Shown here in pieces: positions 18,438 through 28,378 of a stretch of 64,000 bases of DNA. The stretch is from positions 3,966,059-4,030,058 of the forward strand of contig WBMV01003161.1 in NCBI GenBank assembly GCA_013396655.1, given 5' to 3'. Position 1 is the stretch's first letter. Each line of letters starts with the position of its first letter. The notes beneath the pieces were generated by a model, which was not told the DNA's origin, made no database searches, and saw nothing but the letters and a program-made list of their open reading frames with translations. The position numbers and the translations under genes were made by a program. The stretch comes from Campylorhamphus procurvoides. Taxonomy: Eukaryota; Chordata; Aves; Passeriformes; Dendrocolaptidae.

Positions 18438-18455
18438 ATCCACCCGAGGACTTAA
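18438..18455 (+). CDS. TAFA1: TAFA1 last coding exon (5 codons and stop)
   Basis: After a CACTGCAG acceptor ending at 18437 the sequence reads ATC CAC CCG AGG ACT TAA, giving Ile-His-Pro-Arg-Thr-stop. This is the known C-terminus of TAFA1, and the phase-0 junction joins cleanly to the Arg codon that ends the exon at 14730 (Lys-Thr-Thr-Arg / Ile-His-Pro-Arg-Thr). A tiny last coding exon followed by the whole 3' UTR is the usual TAFA gene layout. Because it is so short, ordinary ORF calling misses it. The call rests on the match in residue order, the phase and the splice signal together. Confidence 0.95.
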   Translation: MHPRT

Positions 18456-18660
18456 CAGAGTGCCCGTGTCTGCACGGAGACAGTGAAAGCCCTGCTGATT
18501 TATGAGGACAAAGTATTGAAAGTTTAAAACCATCTCAGCATTTACAAGCCAAATGGATTTCTTATTTGCACTTTGACTGTTTACCAGATAACAACAGTGG
18601 CTTTACTGTGTGAAAGGAAGTATTCGGTGGAAATAATGCCCCTGATTTTTGACAGCTGAA

Positions 18661-18666
18661 AATAAA
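18661..18666 (+). terminator. candidate TAFA1 poly(A) signal 1 (AATAAA)
   Basis: Canonical AATAAA about 205 nt after the TAFA1 stop codon. No strong GT-rich element is obvious in the next 40 nt, so it may be minor or unused. Confidence 0.4.
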
Positions 18667-18760
18667 GAAGAAAATGGTTCCTTTGCTAAAGTTTCTGAAA
18701 TTGCGAAGTACAAACAACAGTATAAGTTTGGATCTACAATTTACTTTATACCAGTTAAAG

Positions 18761-18794
18761 TATATATATAGAAATATATATATATTAATATATG
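18761..18794. repeat. TA-rich tract inside TAFA1 3' UTR
   Basis: Two TATATATA runs separated by GAAA and followed by ATTAATATATG, between the two AATAAA signals. It can fold back on itself as RNA. Confidence 0.85.
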
Positions 18795-18803
18795 ATATTT
18801 TGA

Positions 18804-18809
18804 AATAAA
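18804..18809 (+). terminator. candidate TAFA1 poly(A) signal 2 (AATAAA)
   Basis: Canonical AATAAA about 350 nt after the stop codon, just past the A/T dinucleotide tract. A T-rich run with TGT and GT steps follows at about 18860-18885, which could serve as the downstream element, though it is somewhat far away. Confidence 0.5.
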
Positions 18810-19229
18810 AGCCTCACTCTTCAAGAAATTGAATAGTACCACACTTTGCTGCAGCTGCTGTAATTTTTTTTTCCTTTTTTTGTAATGGTCTGGAAGTTCC
18901 CTACCTGTTTGAGAGAGGAATGTGGCAGAGAAGAGGCAAAGCAAACCTGCTGCGGTACAAGGACGCCCAAGAGCTACACGAATCCTACGGATGTGACATC
19001 CAGAGCTTCCTGTTCCCTTTGGCAGAATTTCGAGGGCTTTTGTTGTTTCACTTTGTGTTCTGGAGGCTTTTCCCCTTGTGCAATACTAGCATGCTGGCTT
19101 TGCTTCATTAACCATACTTGATTGATATATAACAATGATAATTCTATCCTCTTCCAAGAAAATATTTTTAGAGCTGTTAGATATTCCATGAAGAAGAGAT
19201 GGACAACTACTGAGTCAAGTACAGTATGT

Positions 19230-19283
19230 ATTAAAAGTTTATTTGGCAGAGTTTGGTAGACTGTGAGCTCCCTTCTTATTAAA
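19230..19283 (+). terminator. candidate distal poly(A) signals (two ATTAAA)
   Basis: ATTAAA at 19230-19235 and again at 19278-19283, the commonest variant poly(A) hexamer. The second is followed within 40 nt by TTGTATAG and T-rich sequence. They would define a long TAFA1 3' UTR form. Use cannot be judged from sequence alone. Confidence 0.3.
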
Positions 19284-20519
19284 GATGTACTATACGTACA
19301 ATGTCTTCAGACTTTGTATAGCTCTTAGAGACTCCAGTAAAAACCCAGTAACCACCTCCAAAGCTTTGCATTGTTGGCTCACTAATTCTTTGAAACAACA
19401 ACAAAGCTATTTCTTTCCAGACCAACACATGAGGGGAATTTTGCATACGGTTTGGTTTTCCAGGAGCCCATTTGCAATTGGTGAACAAGCACCTCAGCTG
19501 AAGCAAATGCCTCTGTGGACACCCCCAATGCTCAGGCACATCCCAGTGTAAGGCACTGCCTGGCTGTGTGCTCTTACCCCACAACACACATGGAAGAACT
19601 ACCTAAATTTATGGTGCCCTCGTTGCAGCTCAGGCTTATTCTCACTGAGGGCATTTGCCACCAGCTAAAAGCAGACATGTGGGCAATTGCATGGCACAGC
19701 AGACCCATGACAGTTTGTGGTAAGCACAAACCTGTGCCTGAGCCCTGCTTTTGTTTCAGGAATAGTTCTCTTCAGTTTAATTTTAATCTGTTTCTTACTA
19801 AGGAGAATTCAGCTGAGCTGAGATGCTCCTCAGCAAGGAGACATTGACCCACTACTCACTGTGAGTGGTTTGAAACTCCCATTTCTAGCTGAGCTGTTGC
19901 TGTTCACCAGGCAGCCTGGCTCCTGCACTGCTGAAGAGAGATCAGATCCAAGGGCTGAAATGTGCAAGCCTAGTTCACATTCCCAGGCACTTTTGTGAGC
20001 AGTCCAATTAATTTCAGGGGGTTTATTCGTGTGGAAAAGTGTCTTGCTGTCACGCATAAGTCTGCGTAATCTACCCTTGAGTTCTCCTAATGCTACCAAA
20101 ATCAAAGAGGAATAGGGAATTGTAAAACTACTTCTATCCAGTCTAACTTCATTTCTTTAATATTTCCTATTTCCTTTCAGCCTGCTTACCTGTCTGTCAC
20201 AGGACCCCTTTGGCCATGCTGATCACTTTTAATCCAATGCTGAGGAAGTGCTGCACTGCCCAACATAGACTTGGTTGCAATTCTCCCACTAACCTTCTTT
20301 CTCCTTCAGGGCAACCACTTCAATCCTGATGCTTCAAGAGGCAGAAATTGTCACTGTAATTACACTGTAGGTTAAAGCAGCTCCGTGACGTGTCACGCCA
20401 TACTCCATCCCAGCTTTCCATGCTGGTCTTTGCCTGATGCTCACATGGAAATGCATAAGCTGTTTCCAAATCCTTCCATTATCTCCCCTACAAAAAGAGA
20501 TGAGTGAAAAGTTACCAGG

Positions 20520-20697
20520 GAAGAAACAGGCTGCCCAGGAAAGTGATAGAATCACCATCCCTGGAACTGTTGGAATAAAGTCTCAATATGGCACTTGGGG
20601 ACATGGCTTAGTGGTGAAGACGGCAGGGTGAGGTTAATGCTTGGAATTGATGATTTTAGAGGTCATTTCCAACCTTAATGGTTCTGTGGTTCTTCTG
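20520..20697 (+). mobile_element. CR1 LINE 3' fragment (older subfamily type)
   Basis: Contains the CR1 blocks AACAGGCTGCCCAGGAAAGT, ATCACCATCCCTGGAA, GGCACTTGGGGACATGG, TTAGTGGTGAAGACGGCAGG and a tail of GAGGTCATTTCCAACCTTAA followed by TGGTTCTGTGGTTCT. This differs from the copies at 17935 and 50054 and belongs to the other common bird CR1 tail type. It is truncated and non-coding. Confidence 0.88.
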
Positions 20698-23600
20698 GGC
20701 ACAGAAAGGAGCATGAGCCAGTTGTAGGTCCTAGCACATGGAAACCAGCTTCCCTGGTGTCCCATCTGGACAGGCCATGTGTTTTCTGGCTACAGCCACC
20801 TGACCAAACCACAGAAGATACCTGAACCCTAGTCTATGTTTTAGACATAATCTGCCATGGCCATGTGCCCCTAGTACCATCACCTCCATTCAGAAAGCAA
20901 CACTGCCTGCCTGGTGTCAAATGGGATCATCAGGCCACCTCCAGGCTCACCTCCCATGAGGAGAAACTCCTCAAAATAAACCATTAGCACTTCTGAATTG
21001 TACTTGGACAGCACTTTAAAAACCCCAAGACCCTTTCCAGCTAGGAAGCCCTTGGTGCACTAGGAGATAGACCTTGCCACCAGGAGGTAAGTCAGTTCAA
21101 AGCCAGGATATGTTATCATCCCTTTAGCAGCTGGAACCAAGACACCAAAAGCTAAACGGCAACTCAGGATCACACTGGAGGGCAGTGGAAGATTTGAGCA
21201 GAATTTGAACTTTGGTTTCCTTATTCCCAATCTACTGATACTCTGAAAGAGGACACAGAGAGAGCAAACTAACACATGGCCTCTTGTAGCCTTTGCCAAA
21301 GCCCAAGGTGTCAGCACTGGGAGGTATTTAGCCCAAAGTAGGGCATCCAACAGGGCTCAGGCAGTGAGTAGATAACAGTGCTTATGCCTGTGCCTATAAA
21401 ATATGCCTGTTGAGATTGGGAAATATTAGACTTGCTAAAATATAAGAAGGAAATGTTGTCATTACCAAAGGAAAGTTTCTTAGAGATGTTTATGAATTTT
21501 TCCTTGCCAGTAGGCAGCCTCCAATATCACCCCACCAAATTCAGTAAACATCTGCGTCTCTTTGAAGTTGCTGCAAAATCTGCTCGTGAAGTGCAGCACT
21601 GAGAAATTGCTGTTTTAATTAAAATGTTTTAGAGGGGGAATTAAGGCCTTTGCAGAAATAATGACTAATAGAACATGAAGTCAAATTAAGAGTTGGCTGC
21701 AGCTAACCCTCGTTGTTTCAGGGAACCAAAGCGAAAACAATAATCAGAAAGATCCAACCAGCCTAGAGTCACAAAGAGTCTGTATTTCAGGGATAAGCAC
21801 AGTAGCACAGTGAGTAGCAGGAAGATGTCAGAGCTACTTATCTTGGCCGATGGAAAGTCGATGTGTTTCAGTGGAGGAGTGAATGGGTCCTGCATCCTCA
21901 TAGGAAAGTGACAGCCATGCCATTCTCTGCATAATATTAAAAGGTATTTATGTCAACAGAGGAGAAAGTTAAAGTTCCTGCTTTCTGGCAGAAATCTAGA
22001 TAGAGACATGTCAGGAAATAAAAAAGTAAGAAAAAAAAACCAGAAAAAATATTTGTAAATGCATCAAAGATAAACTTAGATTTATGTCAATGTTTCTTCA
22101 GATGTGTGAAACCAAGTTATGTAAATCTAAAATGTACAAGTTGGAAAAAAGTGCTGCAAAAAGAAAAAAAAAAGGAGCTACCATCTGCCTATTGATTCAG
22201 AAGATCTACATTATGTGCTTCTGTCCAAAAAATCTCTGGTAATAAAGAGCTCAGTGTGGTATGACTTGATATGGCTTTGAATATGCTATATTTAAAAAAA
22301 AAAGGCCCATGGGGAAAGTCGACTTGTATGGGCAACATTATGAACAGCACCATGTGCACCCAGACTTGGCATTATGAGAGGAAGGACCATGAAAAATTAC
22401 TGAAGGTGATGCAGTTTATGAAGAATGATGTTCTTATCAGACCTATTGATTATTTACAGAGTTTGCAGGTACTCTCAATGGTGTATTGCTTGTATGTTTT
22501 CCTATTATAAAATGATTAGTTACATTCCTAACTCTCCTCATTTGCTACTTTTCTGTTTCACTGTATGGTCCAAATGTAATTACAGATCATAGAGAAGTTG
22601 TGGAGGAGATAAACATACTTTGGCTCTGAAAGCACATCCATTTCATCTGAAGGTGGCAGGCTTTGTTTCTTCTTCAGTGGCAGGATGAATATTGTGGCCT
22701 AAAATGAACTTCTCTTATATCAATACCTCTGTCACATCCCAGTAAGCAGGGTTTAGAGCCTGACAAAGAAATGGGTCATGCTTCTTTGCTTGGTATTCTA
22801 TTTTTTGTTAGAGAAAAATAGAAACACGTTCCACAAATAATCTTTCAGGTAGACAGAAGGAGATGTGTGTACAGGGCAGTTGGTTTCAGGCTGTCAACAC
22901 TTTTTCTAGTTCACTGGTTTGAATTCAGATCATAGGCCTGACACATATTTATGGTTTCTTCTCCAAGAGGCTCACACAGTCAAAACACTTAACTTCACAA
23001 ATATTTGTACTTTATAAAACTATGTGCTCTGAGGAAAAGAAACTGAATCCTCTGCTTTGCAGGCAGGAAACCGAAACCCATAAGACCTGAAACCTGTACA
23101 AGATGATGTTAAAAGTCTGCAGCAGACATGGCAGGAGAACTGAGGACTCCTGGATTTTAGGTAATCACTGCAGCTGGTTCATCTACGGTTCACAGCAGTG
23201 AAATTTGGCTGACAGCAGACCCTGGCCTTTAGCTTGTGTCACAGCAGAACTGGGGGCCTGCAGTCAAGTGTGAACAATTGTCTGCAAGCACCAACTGACC
23301 AGAGCTTGGGCACCTCCCTTCAGTCAGCTTTGGCATTTCCAAACCACTGATTCATGGAAGACCACCAGTAGATCTATTCCCATAGGGCACAGTCCTGCCC
23401 TAGCTCAGTTTCATGGCTCCAGAGCAGAAGCTGCTTCAAGGCTCTCAGAGGAGAGCAGAGATGGAAAAAGGCAGAGGAATGTCTGTGCTTAACCCTGCTG
23501 GGCTGAGAAACAGGAGTGGCCAACTCTTGTGTTTTCTGTTGCAGGTCACGATTTCTGGGAGATGCCCAGCCAATGGAATGATTTTCATGCAAAAGCTGAC

Positions 23601-24172
23601 TTTGAGCAGAGAAAAAACACATTCCCTCACACCAGAAAAATGCCTGAAGCAGCCAACAAGAAGCACACATAACTTGATCTCACCTAAGAATGTGAGCACT
23701 GCTGCCAGGGGAGAGGATACTACACAGGGCAACTAAGTCATGAGGAAAAAATATATTTTTCACAAATATTCCTCTGTGGGCATACTTTGAACTTTGCTCA
23801 AACCTTTCACTGTTGCTTGACAAGTACCTCTAATTCCTTTGTACAGCCCAGAAATGTGCAGAGGTCTTTCCCCCATGACAGGCCTGGATGTGGCATCTTT
23901 TCATCCAACACTCATGGTCGGATTATTTTTATTTTCCCATCATGCAGCAATATGATCCAATTTGTATGACCATAAACAATACACATGTTTGAGCATCAGG
24001 TTACTGACCCGCTTCTCATTATTTCTCATCTGGTTTCTTTCTTCCTCGGATAACTCTCCTTGATTCAGTTAGAAATGAGGGCTGGAGGCCCACCTAGATA
24101 TGAAGCAAAATACCCATAGCCTAAAATATTGCTCAGGGGAATATGCAATATCTTCCTCCCACCTGACATTCT

Positions 24173-24212
24173 TCATTTCCTATTTCATTTCATTTTCATT
24201 TCATCTCATCCC
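24173..24212. repeat. CATTT-type pyrimidine-rich microsatellite
   Basis: Units TTTCC, TATTTCATTT, CATTTTCATT and TCATCTCATC in series form a degenerate five-base repeat. Confidence 0.75.
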
Positions 24213-24769
24213 CTCTCTTTCACACCACTCAATTACATTCATCCATCTCTATTAGTCTTTTATTACAGCTCCTGCCCCACAGACTAAAGAAAAGACCCAT
24301 TTCAGGGAGCTGTTCCCAGCAACAGTGATTTATGTGATCTTCTTTCTTTTCCTTTTTCCTCTGTACTTTGGAAGGCGAGATGCCAACCTGTGCCAGCAGC
24401 TCCCCCATTTCACTGCCCACACCAACAATCCCCAGCTCAGGGCCACAGGGTCCATCTCAAGTGTGTCCTGTGTACAGAGGAGATGCCACTGGTGCTTGAT
24501 TTGCAGCAGAGGAATTAATTGTCAGCTCCTCACTTTCACTGAACCTGTTCTGTTTGTTGCTTTTCTGAAGGTCTCCTATATCTTGGACAGAACCAAGAGC
24601 TCAGCACACTGACTATTGAGGGCTTGCCATCAGTTTATGCCTCTGCAAGAGGAAAATTCACCACTATTGATTTGATCAGACTCTTTTTGGACTTGGACCA
24701 GAGAGTGAGGAACAGGCCAGGTTGCTGTGAAATGCACAATATGGGATCCAAGCACAGACATAGATGTAA

Positions 24770-24960
24770 CACAGAATTATTAAGGTTAGAGAAGACCTCT
24801 AAAATCATCAAGACCAACCACTAACCCAGCACTGTCAGCTCCACCTGACACTAACCATATCTCTGAGCAGCACATCTGCATGGTTTTGAATGCTTCCAGG
24901 ACAGTGATTCCACCACTTCCCTGGGAATCCTGTTCCAATGCTTCTTTCCTGAGCACTTTT
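24770..24960 (-). mobile_element. CR1 LINE 3' fragment
   Basis: Reverse complement of the same tail type as the 20520 copy: AATTATTAAGGTTAGAGAAG, CTCTAAAATCATCAAGACCA, TAACCCAGCACTGTCAG, and a GATTCCACCACTTCCCTGGG block. It is diverged and fades near 24960. Confidence 0.88.
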
Positions 24961-25733
24961 TCCCTTGTGCTTTTTCAGTTGTATTTTCTTTCTAAAAGAT
25001 TCTGCTACCTAAGCTAGTAGAGCTTGCATGGTATCCCATGTGAAATGGTCCAGAGTTGTTGCAGATCTGGCCCCAAGTCCCTAAAGCCCTACTAGTATCT
25101 CACAGACATGATAGAAAGCAGAGGAACAGTTAGGAAATATTACAGACTAAAGACAAGAGTGTCTGTGTCCTTCCAGGCTTAAAGAATATTCCCTGGAAAT
25201 ATCTTTGAAACAAAACATTGCCCTTCAAACCATCCTGCAACCTGAAGAACCTCAATACTGAATTAATGCTATAGATCAGCTAAAAATCTTACAAGCAAGA
25301 TGCTTTGAATCAGGCTCTTGAATTCAAACCCTTAGCAAAATCTTCCACCAGCTTTGCTTCTGGAATAGGAACTGATGGGTCACCTTGAGACCCATTTAAG
25401 TCATAGTAATGAACAAAAGCAGGGGAGGAGACCTGTCACAAAGATGTCTTTGCCTTTCAGTGCTACCTCCAGGCACTCTCCAGCATTTCTTTAACTCTGC
25501 CAATGGCAAGTTTAGCATTTAGCACTAAGGGGGCTTCACTGGATTCCCTGTAAGCAGACTTGTATTCCTCTGACTTTCCCTGATCTTATTCTAGCCTGAA
25601 TTTGACTGGTGGGTAGGTGTGATAACATCACTTATGACTTTGCAACACAGTAAAACAGTCCAAAGGAGATTTTTCTACTGACAAAGGCCTACAACCTCAT
25701 TATAATTACCTGCTCTTTGAGCAGAGTTTGATG

Positions 25734-25790
25734 ACACATCTGTTTAAAGACAACATCTGCTTAAAGACAACATCTGCTCAAAAACACAAG
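25734..25790. repeat. 18-bp tandem repeat, about 3 copies
   Basis: The unit ACATCTGCTTAAAGACA recurs as ACATCTGTTTAAAGACA, ACATCTGCTTAAAGACA and ACATCTGCTCAAAAACA, with a spacing of about 18 nt. Confidence 0.85.
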
Positions 25791-28200
25791 CAGGCTGTGG
25801 TGCATTTCCTCAGCATTTCCCCCCACTCTGCCTGGCCACCAGGCTCAAACAGATATAAGCTCAGTAGCAACTATTAGTGCAACAGAGAAGTATCACAGTC
25901 TGGATATTTGCCTTTGAGAGTCAGTTTCAATGAATGCTTCACTCACTTGGCCTCATTTTGTTCTGACCTTGAGTCCCAGGATCTTACGGCTTCAAAACAG
26001 AAAAAAGCAGTGACTAGATGGAAGAAGGTGAAAACCCATCACATCCCTAGCTGGTGAATCCTAGCACTGCTTTCTTCTGAGCTGGCATGGGAGAGAGAGA
26101 AGACTCATAAAAGCAAGGGCAGGGGGGAATTCTGGCACCCGAAACCCTAGAACTCTTCCAGGCTACAGTGGCCTTTTCTGCTCACCTGTGCTGAGATGTG
26201 ATTATTGCAAGAATATCATGTTCTCTATTAGCTTCTCTACTCTCTCAGCACCTGATTTCTAGATGTTATTACAGCCTATGTCCTTTTCAGCCCATCTCCA
26301 CACTGGCTTTGTCTGAGGTAGAGAAAATGCCACTGTGCTTACACAAAAGCCTATTCTTTTACTTGGCATACAAAACAAGAAGATGATAAAGAGCCTGTTG
26401 GTTTTATTCAGCAAAGCTAATCTAGTCATTTGCTTCACTGTGGGATTATAAACATATCCCAACCTACTCCCCTAACCGAAACACCTTTTTTATATCACTT
26501 TTTTTTTAATGTCAGAACACTTAGATTTGTTTAGTACTAGCTTCTCTAACTTGTTTCTATTTCTCTGATTTGAGCAGAATTGCAGTTTTCAGGATAGTGG
26601 GCCCCATCCTACCATTTTCCCCTATAGATGTTGTATCCACATAGTCTGTGTCTTCCAGCTTGCAATGCAATTTTCAGCAGCATCTTGTAACAGTCAACAC
26701 TCGAAACTGACAAAATAAACTCTGAATTGATAGTTCAGGTGTTCAGACATTAGAAAAATAGATGTACTTGCTGCCTAGGAAGATGCTGAAGTTGCTGAAG
26801 TCACCCCAGAGGACTGGATAGTAAAGGTTGACACCTTTTTGACAGTTTCTGCCAAACCACATCAGTGGATTTGACCCACAGTATTTGCTGGTTCACAATG
26901 TTGCTTTGCAGCCCCACAGCTGAGTTAAAATGACTTTTTCCCCCAATAACAATTTTTATTGTGACTTCTGTGAGTGCTCGTTGCACATGATCTATGAGAT
27001 CTTGGAGTTAAAGGTGTCCCTCAAAAGCTCTCTAATGTGCTCTCTCTAGTGGCTTTTCCCAACAATAGCATCTCGACTATATATCTAGCAGCAGACTACA
27101 ACAAATATGTGTGATGGAATCACTATAGATCCCTTTTCCCACCATGGAATAAAGATATGAAGGAAAATAAGGATGATGGGATTTCTTGCCATCAGTGCTG
27201 TTGAAGATCTGGAGGCAAAATTAGGAGCAGCTTAAAACTGCTCAAATGTTTTAGCCCAAAATTAAAACTCCTTTAACACATAGTTGTCATTGATTCCTAG
27301 TCTTCATGTTCTTCCCTTCATGTACTCCACACATCTCTCTGGAGATTACAGTAACTTCACCTTTAAGCATCTCTTGTAGCTTTACCATTTGAGGTCTTGA
27401 CACTTGCAAAGGAACCCCAAAAACCAACAGCATGATGTGAAATGAGTGTAGACCTGGTCTGTGTGGGTGTCTATGGTTTCCCTTTCACCTGCTGCCCTTA
27501 CACTCCCAACAGAATTTTACCAGAATGGTCATGAGGGAATTGTTCTTCTCAAATTGCTGTCAGACATGAAAGTCATCTTATGCCTGAATAATAGAGGCAC
27601 TCATCTCTACCAGCAGCCAGTACCTTTTTGTAGTCCTCATTAACCCCCAGCAGTCCTTTTAAAGCTGATCTAAGTAGTGTTTTGCAATCAAAGGCAGTGG
27701 TTTGGGTAGAAGACTTGAAAAATGAGAGTTCACAACTGGTAAAGTTCTTGATGAGGATTATTATTATTTTTCAAGTCAAGCCCAAAGTTTGCATAATGAG
27801 GATTTCTGGGAAGATACACTCTATGACACAGGAAAAACACCATTAATTGACTCAACCCTTCTCAAACACTTTTTCACAGACTCCTAAAATCAAGATTTCT
27901 GAGCACACACAAGCCTAGCATTAAGTTAAATGAAAATTGAAGAACTGACCCGAAAGCAAAGATTACTAACCTTAACTTTCAATTTATCAGGGCCTTGCTA
28001 TGATTTAAACACAGGCTGCTCTGCTGAAGTCCTGGTTCTACCTGCAGCACTTGATTTCCTTCACTGCCTTACAATGCAGAGGCTAAACTGGGTGTAAAAT
28101 GGTACCCATGGAAAATATCCTGGACACCTCTGAGGGAACTTTCCTCAGCAGTTACACTAAATCCCCTCAGACACAACTGAGCCCATCAAACATAACCCAC

Positions 28201-28378
28201 CATAGAATCATTAAGGCTGGATAAGACCCCTAAATTCATCAAGTGCAACCATTAGCCCAGCACTGCCAAGCCCTCCACTAAACCATGTCCCTAAGTGTCA
28301 CATCCACACATTTTTTAAACACTTCCAGGGCTGGTGATTCCACCACTTCCCTGGGCAGGCTGTTCCAATGTTTGACCT
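28201..28378 (-). mobile_element. CR1 LINE 3' fragment
   Basis: Begins ATAGAATCATTAAGGCTGG and carries TTAGCCCAGCACTGCCAAG, CTAAACCATGTCCCTAAGTG and CCACTTCCCTGGGCAGGCTG in order, so it is the reverse complement of a CR1 tail. It ends abruptly at about 28378, close to the point where the 24770 copy also ends. Confidence 0.9.

Larger units (their letters stand above)
18456..19300 (+). other. TAFA1: TAFA1 3' UTR (distal end uncertain)
   Basis: Non-coding sequence follows the stop codon directly. It is AT-rich, includes an A/T dinucleotide tract at about 18761-18794, and has AATAAA signals at 18661-18666 and 18804-18809, with a T-rich stretch about 60 nt after the second. Two weaker ATTAAA motifs follow at 19230-19235 and 19278-19283. 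The proximal signals would give a UTR of about 230 to 380 nt, the distal ones about 800 to 850 nt. The end given here is the longest reading; transcript data are needed to choose. Open frames at 18885-19121 have no recognisable domain and are taken as non-coding. Confidence 0.75.
19301..24769. other. intergenic, 3' flank of TAFA1
   Basis: Apart from the CR1 at 20520-20697 and the CATTT microsatellite, this is single-copy-looking sequence. Frames of up to 110 codons (for example 19515-19847, 23413-23736) overlap frames on the opposite strand, lack recognisable domains and have no splice context. I see no gene. Confidence 0.6.

Noticed and set aside
18885..19121. 78- and 63-codon frames after the TAFA1 stop as a separate small gene
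   Set aside because: They lie in the probable 3' UTR, have no domain or splice context and are of chance length.
22915..22935. tRNA-like B box (GGTTTGAATTC)
   Set aside because: It departs from the GGTTCRANNCC consensus, and no A box or cloverleaf is present upstream.
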